Position numbers and translations under genes: made by a program | Shown: positions 49,089 through 57,885 of the stretch, piece by piece | How the letters are laid out: each line of letters opens with the position of its first letter | Position numbering within the stretch: the first letter of the stretch is position 1 | The notes under the pieces: model-generated | Database searches by the model: none | The model's input: the letters and a program-made list of their open reading frames with translations, nothing else | Told to the model about the DNA's origin: nothing | Source: Arthrobacter sp. StoSoilB20 | GTDB lineage: Bacteria; Actinomycetota; Actinomycetes; Actinomycetales; Micrococcaceae | Reading direction: 5' to 3' | Length of the DNA: 64,000 bases | NCBI RefSeq assembly: GCF_019977295.1 | Contig: NZ_AP024651.1 | Span: 4,650,001 to 4,714,000, forward strand

Positions 49089-50426
49089 TTAGGCGTTTAC
49101 CGTCTGGGGAGTTTTGCTGGCGGCTTCTTCGGCGAGTGCACGCTCGCGCTTGCCCCAGGTTTCCCTGGTGATCAGCGCTGCCCACAGGCCGATTGCTGCG
49201 TAGACGCTGAAGAGCAGTGCCGGGCCCATCCAGCCCATGCTGACGAACAGCAGCGTGGTGATGAAAGGCGTGAAGCCGGAGACCATGGCGGAGATCTGGT
49301 AGGACAGCGAGGCGCCGGAGGAGCGGGTCTTGGCCTGGAACAGTTCGGGGAACCAGGCACCCTGCGCGCCGGCAAGGGAGTTCTGGCACACGGCGTAGGC
49401 GATCACGATCGTGGCGATGATCAGGAAGAACAGGCCGGTGTTGACCAGCATGAACATCGGGATACCGAACAATACTGCGAAGGCCGTGGACCAGATGTAG
49501 ACGGGCCGGCGACCAACGCGGTCCGTGAGCTTGCCCCAGAAGTAGGTGGCGAAGATTCCGATGCCGGCCGCGATGCAGAGGGCCACAAGCGTCTCGGTCT
49601 TGTCCGCCAGCTTGTTGGTGTGGAGGTAGGAGATCATGTAGGTCACGGAGACCGCGTAGCCGGCCGTTTCAGCAATGCGCAGTCCGATGCCGCGGACGAT
49701 GTTGCGCCAGTCGGTCTTGATGACCTCCACAATGGGGGACTTCACGATGTCGCCCTTGCTCTTGACGTCCTCGAATACCGGGGACTCCGGAACCTTGGAA
49801 CGGATGATCAGTCCAACAGCCACCAGGATGATGCTGGCGAGGAACGGGACACGCCATGCCCACTCGCTGCCGAGTCCAACGCTGCTGAGGAAGACCAGGT
49901 TTGCGAGCAGCAGGCCAACCGGGAAGCCGGCCTGCACGATTCCCGTGAACTGGCCCTTCTTCCGCCATGGTGCGTGCTCGTAGCTCATGAGGATGGCACC
50001 GCCCCATTCGGCTCCGAAGGCCAGGCCCTGAATGACGCGGACCAGTACCAGCAGTGCGGGGGCCAGGAGGCCCACTTGCTGGTAGGTAGGCAACAGGCCG
50101 ATCGCGAAGGTGGCCAGGCCCATGAGAATAAGTGAGGCCACCAGGACCGGCTTGCGGCCGAGCTTATCGCCGAGGTGCCCACCGATGATGCCGCCAAGGG
50201 GACGGGCAGCGAAGCCGACGCCGAGGGTCGCGAAGGAGGCCAGTGTGCCTGTCACCGGGTCGGCGCCCGGGAAGAATGCCGTACCGAAGTACAGTGCAGC
50301 GGCGGTGCCGAAACCGATGAAGTCGTAGGTTTCGATGACTGCGCCAACGCCGGAACCGACGGCGACGCGCTTTGCTTCCTTGGTTCCATGAACCGGACCA
50401 CGCATGGTCAGAGCTTCATTGCTCAT
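49089..50426 (-). CDS. MFS transporter, metabolite:H+ symporter (MHS) type
   Basis: 445 residues with twelve membrane helices. The MHS pattern is visible in VAVGSGVGAVIETYDFIGFGTAAALYFGTAFFPG, RPLGGIIGGHLGDKLGRKPVLVASLILMGLATFAIGLLPTY and FGAEWGGAILMSYEHAPWRKKGQFTGIVQAGFPVGLLLANLVFL. MHS carriers bring in organic acids, osmolytes or related small solutes with protons. Leading gene of the transketolase operon, which suggests it imports the substrate of this pathway. Confidence 0.9.
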   Translation of the reverse strand: MSNEALTMRGPVHGTKEAKRVAVGSGVGAVIETYDFIGFGTAAALYFGTAFFPGADPVTGTLASFATLGVGFAARPLGGIIGGHLGDKLGRKPVLVASLILMGLATFAIGLLPTYQQVGLLAPALLVLVRVIQGLAFGAEWGGAILMSYEHAPWRKKGQFTGIVQAGFPVGLLLANLVFLSSVGLGSEWAWRVPFLASIILVAVGLIIRSKVPESPVFEDVKSKGDIVKSPIVEVIKTDWRNIVRGIGLRIAETAGYAVSVTYMISYLHTNKLADKTETLVALCIAAGIGIFATYFWGKLTDRVGRRPVYIWSTAFAVLFGIPMFMLVNTGLFFLIIATIVIAYAVCQNSLAGAQGAWFPELFQAKTRSSGASLSYQISAMVSGFTPFITTLLFVSMGWMGPALLFSVYAAIGLWAALITRETWGKRERALAEEAASKTPQTVNA

Positions 50427-50473
50427 GTGTGTCTTTCCCTTTCAAGAGTGTGGTGCTTCTTCGGCAACCCCAC

Positions 50474-50556
50474 TGTCGACAGTCAACATAATACGACAAC
50501 TGTGACCGACGACACCAGCAATGTCAACAGTCAACTTAGAAGGTTGACTGTTGACA
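50474..50556. promoter_or_regulatory. operator array in the divergent promoter of the sugar cluster
   Basis: TGTCAACAGTCAAC (50522-50535) and GTTGACTGTTGACA (50543-50556) are a perfect 14-bp inverted repeat with a 7-nt spacer. A further copy, TGTCGACAGTCAAC, lies at 50474-50487. All sit between the leftward MHS-transketolase operon and the rightward isomerase-SDR-kinase-RpiB operon and share motifs with the gntR upstream region. They are the likely binding sites of the FCD-type GntR regulator. Confidence 0.75.
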
Positions 50557-50630
50557 GTTAACGGAAGTAACGTGGTGTCCATCACTAAGGTCCCTCTCTG
50601 GCGAGGGCCCAAATTTGAGGATCAACGACG

Positions 50631-51473
50631 ATGTTTCATCAACGACTTGGCTGTTCGTCCATCAGCTTCCGCCACCAGGATCTGGCAAGTGCCCTGCACA
50701 CGATGCGCAGCCTCGGCTTCGAAGAAATCGACCTCGGCGCACTTCCGGGCGTCTGCGACCATGTGCCGTATGTACTGGACGCTGCGGCAGTCGAGGCCGT
50801 TGCCGCCGTCGTCAATAGCTCAGGACTGCGCGTCCGTTCGGTGAACGGCGATATCGGGGACCTCAATGAAACGCTCGACGCCGGTGCCCGGGAAGCGCGC
50901 GAACGGCACCTTGGGATGCTGCTCGCCCTGGCCGCCAAGACCGGGGCGAAAGCGCTGGTACTGCCCTGCGGGGCAATCGACCACGATCCCGTGCGCAGCC
51001 TGGAAGAAGACATCGACCTCGTGGCGGAGCAGCTGATCCATGCCTCTTCCCGTTCAGCAGAGTTCGGCGTCGAGCTCTGGACCGAATCCCTGCACTACTA
51101 CCGGCTGTGTTGGAACACGGAACGGGCACAGCTGCTGGCCGACCGCCTGGCCGGTTCCGGCGTCGGAATCGTCATGGACTTCAGCCACATCGTTGCTTCC
51201 GGTGGCGACCCCGTGGACTTCGTGGACCGCTTCGCCCCACTGGTGAAGCACGTCCATCTCCGGGACGCAGTTCCGGCCACGGAAACCGAACCCGGCAACA
51301 TCAACCTCAGCATCGGCAACGGCAACGCAGACTTCGCTGCAGGCCTGGCAGCACTGGGGAACGTCGGCTACACAGGCCACTTCTCCCTGGAACTCGAAAC
51401 CCGGGACGTCACCCACGACGAACGCCCGGCGGCCGCCGCCAAGGCAGCCAGCTTCATCACAGACCTCATCTAA
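50631..51473 (+). CDS. sugar phosphate isomerase/epimerase (xylose isomerase-like TIM barrel)
   Basis: 280 residues of the AP-endonuclease-2/xylose isomerase-like fold: LGCSSISFRHQDLASALHTMRSLGFEEIDLG at the start, GAKALVLPCGAID, VELWTESLHYYRLCWN with the first metal Glu, GIVMDFSHIVASGGDPVDFVDRFAPLVKHVHLRDA with Asp/His ligands, and HFSLELETRD with the last Glu. Such enzymes interconvert aldoses and ketoses or their phosphates using a divalent metal. First gene of the rightward operon (28-bp gap to the SDR). Confidence 0.85.
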   Translation: MFHQRLGCSSISFRHQDLASALHTMRSLGFEEIDLGALPGVCDHVPYVLDAAAVEAVAAVVNSSGLRVRSVNGDIGDLNETLDAGAREARERHLGMLLALAAKTGAKALVLPCGAIDHDPVRSLEEDIDLVAEQLIHASSRSAEFGVELWTESLHYYRLCWNTERAQLLADRLAGSGVGIVMDFSHIVASGGDPVDFVDRFAPLVKHVHLRDAVPATETEPGNINLSIGNGNADFAAGLAALGNVGYTGHFSLELETRDVTHDERPAAAAKAASFITDLI

Positions 51474-51501
51474 ACCCGCCACCTCATATTCAAGGAGCAC
51501 C

Positions 51502-52275
51502 ATGACCACCATCCAGCGCACCGCCGTCCTCACCGGAGCTACCTCCGATCGCGGCATTGGCCTCACCACCGCCCGCCGCTACGCCAACCAGGGCTGGGGC
51601 ATCGTCATCCTGGACCTGGACGGCGAGAAGTCTGCCAAGGTTGCCGCCGAGATTGCCAACGAGTTCAACGTTCCGGCGTTCGGCTACGAGATCGACGTTG
51701 CCAACGAAGCCTCCGTCATTGCAGCCCAAGCCGCCGTCGCCGCCGAAGTTGCCGCAGACAACCTCCCTCCCGTCGGAGCACTGGCCAACATCGCCGGCAT
51801 CACCTCCCCCGTCCCATTCCTGGAAACCACCCTCGAACTGTGGCACAAGGTCATGGACGTCAACGCCACCGGAACCTACCTCGTCACCAAGGCCTTCCTG
51901 CCGGACATGATCGCCAACGGTTGGGGCCGCATTGTGAACATGTCCTCGGTCTCGGCCCAACGCGGCGGCGGCGTCTTCGGCAAGGTGCCCTACTCCGCTG
52001 CGAAGGCCGCCATCCTGGGCTTCACCAAGGCACTGGCCCGCGAAATCGGCGAGACCGGTGTGACCGTAAACGCCATCACCCCCGGGGCCGTGGACACCAA
52101 CATCCGCGTGGGCAGCACCGAGGAGCAGGAAGCCGCCATCAACGCCGGCATCCCGCTGGGCCGCAACGCCACCACCGAGGAAGTAGCAGCAGTCATCACT
52201 TTCCTCTCCTCCGAAGACTCGGCTTACCTGACCGGCACCACCATCGACATCAACGGCGGCAGCCACATCCACTGA
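51502..52275 (+). CDS. short-chain dehydrogenase/reductase
   Basis: 257 residues with the classical SDR layout: TGATSDRGIGLTTARRYANQGWG (TGxxxGxG), IVILDLDGEKS (Asp suggests NAD preference), NIAGI, the catalytic Ser in VNMSSVSA and Tyr-x3-Lys in PYSAAKAAILGF, and the end EDSAYLTGTTIDINGG. AAGGAGC precedes the ATG by 6 nt. In this operon it probably oxidises a polyol or reduces the matching ketose; tetritol dehydrogenation is one possibility. It is 33 bp upstream of the kinase. Confidence 0.88.
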   Translation: MTTIQRTAVLTGATSDRGIGLTTARRYANQGWGIVILDLDGEKSAKVAAEIANEFNVPAFGYEIDVANEASVIAAQAAVAAEVAADNLPPVGALANIAGITSPVPFLETTLELWHKVMDVNATGTYLVTKAFLPDMIANGWGRIVNMSSVSAQRGGGVFGKVPYSAAKAAILGFTKALAREIGETGVTVNAITPGAVDTNIRVGSTEEQEAAINAGIPLGRNATTEEVAAVITFLSSEDSAYLTGTTIDINGGSHIH

Positions 52276-52308
52276 CTCTCGTCGCCCGCACCAGCACCAG
52301 GAGCCCCA

Positions 52309-54057
52309 ATGACCAGAATCTTCAACGATCCAGCTGATTTTGCGGACGAGGCCTTGGCCGGCTTCTGCGATGCCCACTCGGACCTTGTCCGGCACGTTCC
52401 GGGCGGCGCGGTACGCCGGCACCGCCCGTCAGCGCCCAAGGTCGCCGTTATCACCGGCGGCGGATCCGGACACTACCCGGCCTTCGCCGGCATCATCGGC
52501 CCGGGCTTCGCTGACGGCGCCGTGGTGGGCAACATCTTCACCTCCCCGTCAGCCCAGCAGGCCTACTCAGTGGCCCAAGCGGCCAACTCCGGAGCCGGTG
52601 TGGTGTTCACCTACGGGAACTATGCCGGTGACGTGATGAATTTCGGCATGGCGGGCGAACGCCTGAACGCCGAGGGGATCCCGACGGAAAACGTTCTGGT
52701 GACTGATGACATCGCCAGCGCATCCCCCGCAGAGTCAGAGAAGCGTCGCGGTATTGCCGGTGACTTCGTAGTCTTCAAAGTCATGGGTGCAGCGGCCGAA
52801 GCCGGGCTTGACCTTGAGTCTGTGGTTCGTTTGGGTCGAAAGGCCAACAGCCTCACCAGGACCATCGGCACAGCCTTCAGCGGCTGCACCTTCCCCGGTG
52901 CCGACCAGCCCTTGTTCCGCCTTCCCGAGGGGCAGATGGGCCTGGGACTTGGCATCCACGGCGAGCCTGGACTGTTCGATACCGAGCTGCCATCCGCCGT
53001 CGAGCTCGGCCGGGAACTGGTGCGGCGCGTGCTGGCTGAAGCGCCCCCGGACGGTTCACGCCGCCTGGCTGTGATCCTCAATGGCCTGGGTTCCACCAAG
53101 CACGAGGAACTTTTTGTCCTCTGGCGAACCGTGGCTCCGCTGCTTCGCGAAGCCGGCTACACCCTGGTGATGCCGGAGGTTGGCGAGCTGGTGACCAGCC
53201 TGGACATGGCTGGCGCCTCGCTGACACTGACGTGGTTGGATGAGGAACTCGAGCAGTACTGGACCGCTCCGGCGCTGACTCCGGCCTACCGCAGGGGTGC
53301 CCTGGGGTTCGAGGTTCCTTCCGCAGTTGCTGCAGACGCCGAACTGGATGCTGCGACCACCGCCGACTACTCCTCAACAGAGGAGTCGCGCTCATACGCC
53401 GCGCACTGCTTGCATGCCTTGGACACTACTGCAGCCCTGTTGCGCATCTCCGAAGCGATGCTGGGCGACATGGACGCAATAGCAGGCGACGGCGACCACG
53501 GCCGCGGGATGGTCCGTGGCTCGGCCGCAGCCCTGGACGCAGCAGCAGTTGCTTCTGAGCGCGGCGCCGGAGCCGGCTCGCTGCTGGCCGCTGCCGGAGA
53601 CGCGTGGGCCGACAAAGCCGGAGGAACGTCAGGCGTGCTGTGGGGCGCGGGATTGCGCGCCTTTGGTGAGCGGTTGGGAGATGCGGAAATCCCGACGCCG
53701 GATGTCCTCGCCTAGGCTGTCCGGGCCTTCGCCGACCGCATCGCAAGCCTCGGAAAGGCGGAGCTTGGCGACAAGACCATGATGGACGCTTTGCTGCCCT
53801 TTGCCTCCTCCCTTGAAGAGCGAATCAGCGCCGGCACCCACCTGGAGCAAGCCTGGTCCGCCGCTGCGGCCGACGCCACCCGGGCCGCTGCGTCCACTGC
53901 GGAACTTCGCCCCTTGAAGGGCCGTGCCCGGCCGCTGGCGGAGAAGAGCCTCGGTACCCCGGATCCCGGGGCGACATCGCTCGCCATGGTGTTTGCCGCC
54001 GTCGGTCCTCACTTCACTGCCGTTCCCGTTGCAGCCCCCGTTGCAGCAACCACCTAG
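52309..54057 (+). pseudogene. dihydroxyacetone kinase-type (DhaK-DhaL fusion) with in-frame amber codon
   Basis: The full frame would give 582 residues. The DhaK half has VITGGGSGHYPAFAGIIGPG and the covalent-substrate His in LGLGIHGEPG. The DhaL half starts near residue 360, with the Mg-ATP motif AIAGDGDHGRGMV. At 53713-53715 a TAG interrupts DhaL at codon 469 (LATAGDA... then PDVLA, stop), and the same frame continues AVRAFADRIASLGKAELGDKTMMDALLPFASSLEER to 54057 with normal codon use. One base (GAG to TAG) would explain it. The short product lacks the last ~110 residues of the ATP domain, so it is probably inactive unless the stop is read through or is a sequencing error. In operon with SDR and rpiB. 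Confidence 0.8.
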
Positions 54058-54065
54058 GAGAACTT

Positions 54066-54524
54066 ATGCGCATCGTTGTGGGCGCCGACGAAGCCGGCGT
54101 TGACTACAAAGACAGGATCCTGGCCGACCTTGAGGCTGACTCCCGGATCACTGAAGTGATCGATATCGGAGTAAACCGGGCCGATGAGGACTTCACCAGG
54201 CCGTACCCCTACGTTGGCATCGCGGCCGGTGAAATGATCCGCGACGGCAAGGCCGACCGGGCCATCCTGTTCTGCGGCACGGGAATCGGGGTTGCAATTG
54301 CTGCCAACAAGGTTCCCGGTATCAGGGCCACAGCCGCTCACGATTCGTTCTCCGTTGAACGCTCCATCTTGTCCAATGACTGCCAGGTCCTCACCATGGG
54401 CCAGCGGGTTGTGGGCGTGGAGTTGGCCCGCCGGTTGGCCAGGGAGTGGATCGGCTACGTCTTCGACCCTTCGTCCGGGTCAGCTGCGAAAGTGAAGGTC
54501 CTCAGCGACTTCGAGGGCTGCTGA
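54066..54524 (+). CDS. RpiB/LacA-type sugar phosphate isomerase
   Basis: 152 residues. It carries VVGADEAGVDYKDRI (RpiB GxDHAGxxLK region), YPYVGIAAGEMIRDGKADRAILFCGTGIGVAIAANKVPGIRAT with the catalytic Cys and the GTGIG phosphate loop, then HDSFSVERSILSNDCQVLTMG. In tetritol catabolism the related enzymes convert D-erythrulose 4-phosphate to D-erythrose 4-phosphate, and beside an erythrulose-type kinase this is more likely than ribose 5-phosphate. The AGGAG ribosome site overlaps the kinase stop codon. Last gene of the operon. Confidence 0.88.
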   Translation: MRIVVGADEAGVDYKDRILADLEADSRITEVIDIGVNRADEDFTRPYPYVGIAAGEMIRDGKADRAILFCGTGIGVAIAANKVPGIRATAAHDSFSVERSILSNDCQVLTMGQRVVGVELARRLAREWIGYVFDPSSGSAAKVKVLSDFEGC

Positions 54525-54547
54525 AAACCTCCTGAGCATGGAAAAAA

Positions 54548-54581
54548 GCCGCGCAGGCGGTAAGAAATCCTCCTGCGCGGC
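54548..54581 (-). terminator. intrinsic terminator of the lipoprotein gene
   Basis: GCCGCGCAGG (54548-54557) and CCTGCGCGGC (54572-54581) form a perfect 10-bp stem. The A-run just left of it is a T-run on the minus strand. It may also catch transcripts from rpiB. Confidence 0.88.
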
Positions 54582-54597
54582 CCTCGAGGCGTAAGAC

Positions 54598-55329
54598 CTA
54601 CTTGATCAGCGCGGCTGCCTGATCCATAAGGGCACCGGCCGCTTCCGGCCCGCCGTCCACACCCTCGCTGGCGGACGCCGTGGCGGAGATCAGGACACCA
54701 TCTTTGACCGCATGGGCAATGTAGATTGCACCCACCCTTCCGTCAGGAAGGGCCATGACGGTCTTGTAACCCGCTGTTCCGGGAACTTTGCCCATGCCTT
54801 CAACCTTCTCGGTAGAGGTAGTGAGCGTCTGCCCTTCAGCGGAGTACGAGACCTTTTTGCACTCCTCCGCCTGGGATTTGCTCTTCTCCAAGTCGTCACG
54901 GAGGCGGGCGGCATCGACGCCGGAGGTCATTGAGACACTGCTGATGAAACCGTTGGCCTTGGTGCGGGTGGTGCCGGCCACCGCGGAACCATCGATGGTG
55001 CGCGGCGCCCCGAGCAGGAATGGATCCTTGCAGGCGGCGGGTTCAATGGTGGCTCCCGCGAATCCCTTGACCACCGAGTCATACTGCGCCAGCAGCTCGT
55101 CGCCGGAGAGGACGGCGGGGGTGGTGCCATCGGCGAGCTTGACCTGCCCGACCAATCCGATGAGCTCTTCCTTGGTGTACTGCTTCACGGGCGTCGGCGC
55201 CGGAGCAGCAGCCTCACTTGCCGGGGCGGACGTTGATCCTTGTGGGGCCGCCGTCCCACCACCACAGGCCGTGAGAGCCATAATTACCAGTGCCGATGCC
55301 CCGAATCCGAGCAGCGAATTTTTCTTCAT
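54598..55329 (-). CDS. putative lipoprotein, unknown function
   Basis: 243 residues from the ATG at 55329 (GGGGA upstream). The lipoprotein signal is clear: MKKNSLLG, a hydrophobic run and the lipobox LTACGGG. After an Ala/Ser/Pro linker the mature part contains a helical region (YTKEELIGLVGQVKLADGTTP) and a beta domain; two Cys (EPAACKDPF, AEECKKVSY) may form a disulfide. It resembles actinobacterial sensor-like lipoproteins of unknown role. It lies downstream of dnaB's end on the same strand, separated by about 100 bp, with its own terminator. Confidence 0.75.
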   Translation of the reverse strand: MKKNSLLGFGASALVIMALTACGGGTAAPQGSTSAPASEAAAPAPTPVKQYTKEELIGLVGQVKLADGTTPAVLSGDELLAQYDSVVKGFAGATIEPAACKDPFLLGAPRTIDGSAVAGTTRTKANGFISSVSMTSGVDAARLRDDLEKSKSQAEECKKVSYSAEGQTLTTSTEKVEGMGKVPGTAGYKTVMALPDGRVGAIYIAHAVKDGVLISATASASEGVDGGPEAAGALMDQAAALIK

Positions 55330-55425
55330 GTGTTTCCCCAATAATTCTTAGTGATACGCCCGCAGACACGGACTCACTTAGACTACTGGCCCGGCTTGGC
55401 TGCCCTGGACTGCGCCGTTTGAGGG

Positions 55426-56814
55426 CTAGAAGCCGCCGCCACCGGCGCCTGAGTCGCCTGCCATATTGGCAAAACGCGAGTAGTGGCCCTGGAACGCAAC
55501 CACAATGTCCTTGGTGGGACCGTTACGGTGCTTGGCGATGAGGATGTCCGCTTCACCGGCGCGCGGCGATTCCTTGTCATAGACATCCTCACGGTGCAGC
55601 AGGATAACCATGTCGGCGTCCTGCTCGATCGAGCCGGATTCACGGAGGTCGGACACCATGGGGCGCTTGTCCTGACGCTGCTCGGAACCACGGTTCAGCT
55701 GCGAGAGGGCGATGACGGGAACCTGGAGCTCCTTGGCGAGCAACTTAAGCGCACGCGAGAACTCGGAAACTTCCTGCTGGCGGGATTCCACCTTTTTGCC
55801 GGAGCTCATGAGCTGGAGGTAGTCCAGGATGACCAGTTTGAGGTCGTGCTGCTGCTTCAGGCGGCGGCATTTTGCCCGGATCTCCATGAGGGACATGTTG
55901 GGGCTGTCGTCAATGAACAATGGAGCATCGTTCATGCGGCCCATGGTGGTGGCGATCTTGGACCATTGCTCGTCCTTGATGGTGCCCTTGCGGAGGTCCT
56001 GCAGGCCAATCGTGGCTTCCGCAGAGAGAAGGCGCATGGCGATCTCGTTCCGGCCCATTTCCAAGGAGAACATGACTGTAGCCAGGTTGTTCTTGATGGC
56101 GGCGGAACGGGCGAAGTCCAGCGCGAACGTGGACTTACCCACGGCGGGACGTGCTGCAATAACGATCATCTGGCCGGGGTGGAGTCCGTGCGTCAGTTCA
56201 TCCAACTCGTAGAAGCCGGTAGGGACGCCGGTCATGCCTTCGCCGCGGTGGCCGGAGGCTTCGATCTCGTCCACGGTGGATTCCATGACGTCCTTCAACG
56301 CCACGTAGTCCTCGGCGGTACGCTTTTCCGCCACCGCGTAGACCTCGGCCTGGGCCTGGTTGACCAGGTCTTCCACTTCGCCGTCCTGGCCGTAACCCAT
56401 CTGGACGATTTTGGTGCCGGCATTAACGAGGCGGCGGAGGACTGCGCGCTCGGCAACGATCTCGGCGTAGTACCCGGCGTTGGCTGCCGTGGGCACGGTC
56501 TGAATGAGCTCGTGAAGGTAGGCAGGACCACCGATCCTGTTGATTTCCCCGCGCTTGGTCAGTTCATCCGAGACGGTGACGGCGTCGGCAGGTTCACCAC
56601 GACCATAGAGGTCGATGATGGACTCATAGATGGTCTCGTGCGCCGGACGGTAAAAGTCGTGGCCGCGGACAATTTCGACCACATCCGCGATTGCGTCCTT
56701 GGACAGCATCATGCCGCCGAGCACAGATTGCTCGGCAGGAATGTCCTGGGGAGGTTTCCGGCTCGAGTCCGAAGCGCGTGTGCCCTCGATTGAGTCCAAG
56801 TGCGTAACTGACAA
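55426..56814 (-). CDS. dnaB: replicative DNA helicase
   Basis: 462 residues. The N-terminal DnaB domain begins PPQDIPAEQSVLGGMMLSKDAIADVVEI. The RecA-like motor carries Walker A PAVGKSTFALDF (Lys227), H1a/H2 regions MFSLEMGRNEIAMRLLSAEA, Walker B KLVILDYLQLM, H3 VPVIALSQLNRGSEQR and H4 RESGSIEQDADMVILLHR. It unwinds DNA at the fork after loading by the initiator complex. No intein is present, although actinobacterial dnaB often has one. The usual rplI neighbour is absent; instead a 584-bp region rich in DnaA-box-like sites lies upstream. Confidence 0.96.
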   Translation of the reverse strand: MSVTHLDSIEGTRASDSSRKPPQDIPAEQSVLGGMMLSKDAIADVVEIVRGHDFYRPAHETIYESIIDLYGRGEPADAVTVSDELTKRGEINRIGGPAYLHELIQTVPTAANAGYYAEIVAERAVLRRLVNAGTKIVQMGYGQDGEVEDLVNQAQAEVYAVAEKRTAEDYVALKDVMESTVDEIEASGHRGEGMTGVPTGFYELDELTHGLHPGQMIVIAARPAVGKSTFALDFARSAAIKNNLATVMFSLEMGRNEIAMRLLSAEATIGLQDLRKGTIKDEQWSKIATTMGRMNDAPLFIDDSPNMSLMEIRAKCRRLKQQHDLKLVILDYLQLMSSGKKVESRQQEVSEFSRALKLLAKELQVPVIALSQLNRGSEQRQDKRPMVSDLRESGSIEQDADMVILLHREDVYDKESPRAGEADILIAKHRNGPTKDIVVAFQGHYSRFANMAGDSGAGGGGF

Positions 56815-57398
56815 AGCCGTCCTCCATTTGTGTACCGCTGCAGAGATCTACTCCCTGGCGGCCCGTAAAGCGCAGTGTGTGGCTACGAGGTCCGCCTGGT
56901 GTCTCTGACGATGCCAGACAGGGCGGACAAAATAGCGTATCCACAAGTTATCCACAGCTGATATCTCCCACCTGCCGCCAGAAGTGGCTATTTCAGGGTC
57001 CGGGGAAACTCAACAGGGGATATCCAGGTCCAAAATGGACACTCCAGACACGTTACAGCAGGTGCCTGACACCCCCTGTGGAAAACCTGTGGAATACAAG
57101 CCCCACGTTGTGCACAGACTGTGCGTTACCCTGTGGATAGAGAAATTCTTTTGCAGGAAAACAGCCTCTGACCTGCGGAAACGCACTTCACAAGCTGTGG
57201 ACTCAAGAAAGATTTGCCGCTGATTAATCCACAGACCCCGCGTCCAACCACGCATGGAGGGGCGCAAAAAACACACCAAACATGCCTCAAATGTGATGCA
57301 TCTTACAAAGTCGCTTGAATTTGACACGACTCTCTCGGAAGCTTATGCCGTTCATGGAATGTGCTGTGGATAACCAACTTCTGGCATAAGCTCTAGGC
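56815..57398. other. non-coding region with DnaA-box cluster upstream of dnaB
   Basis: Nine 9-mers close to TTATCCACA lie here: perfect copies at 56948-56956 and 57365-57373 (reverse), and one-to-two mismatch copies at 56937, 57077, 57088, 57109, 57132, 57196 and 57225 on both strands. AGCTTATGCC (57340-57349) and GGCATAAGCT (57383-57392) form a 10-bp inverted repeat around the last box. TTGACA at 57321 may be a -35 for the rightward gene. No protein gene is credible. The region could be a DnaA-controlled dnaB promoter or part of an origin-like site; the chromosomal dnaA-dnaN locus is not in view. Confidence 0.65.
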
Positions 57399-57878
57399 AT
57401 GGGGATGAACTTTGGTGATGTGTTGACGATTGCCCTTCCGCTTCTAGTCCTCGTCGGCCTGCTGTGGGCGCTCACGGCGGCCTTCAAACCGCGCGATACC
57501 GGCGTCTCTGACGCCGAGAGGTATCAGCGGGAACTGGCAGCCCGCTCGGCTGCGCACCAAGCGTCCCAAGTCCAGGAAGCACTGGCTTTGCGGGCCCGCA
57601 TCGAGGCCACCACCAAGCCGAGCCAGAACGAGGCAAGCCACCGGGAACAGGCAGAGAACGCCAGGACCGCCATCCAAGCCCAGGCCGGGAGGTCAGCATC
57701 GGCGGGGCAGGCCGGACACCAGCCCGCCGTCCTTCCCAATGGCCAGCTGAACCCACAGCTTGCTTTCGAGCTCCAAAACCTGGTTCGCAGCGGGAAAAAG
57801 ATCGAGGCCATCAAGGTTCTGCGCCAAGCCACCCACTCAGACCTGCTTACCGCCAAGAACTACGTAGATCGGCTCTGA
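57399..57878 (+). CDS. membrane-anchored protein with bL12-CTD-like domain (1)
   Basis: 159 residues. One N-terminal membrane helix (VLTIALPLLVLVGLLWALTAAF) is followed by a helical, Gln/Ala-rich linker (~40-105) and a C-terminal segment GKKIEAIKVLRQATHSDLLTAKNYVDRL. That segment has the IKxxRxxTxxxLxxAKxxVD pattern of the ribosomal protein bL12 C-terminal domain. The ATG at 57405 is an alternative start. It is 7 bp upstream of a second protein of similar design, and divergent from dnaB. The role is unknown; in bL12 this surface recruits translation factors. Confidence 0.72.
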   Translation: MGMNFGDVLTIALPLLVLVGLLWALTAAFKPRDTGVSDAERYQRELAARSAAHQASQVQEALALRARIEATTKPSQNEASHREQAENARTAIQAQAGRSASAGQAGHQPAVLPNGQLNPQLAFELQNLVRSGKKIEAIKVLRQATHSDLLTAKNYVDRL

Positions 57879-57885
57879 CAACGCC

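Noticed and set aside
53713..53715. Amber codon as pyrrolysine or other recoding site
   Set aside because: There is no recoding hairpin or pyl gene, and the position aligns with an ordinary residue in DhaL. Mutation or sequencing error is simpler.
56937..57392. Main chromosomal origin oriC
   Set aside because: dnaA and dnaN are not adjacent and no AT-rich unwinding element is evident, so the cluster is reported only as DnaA-box-like sites.
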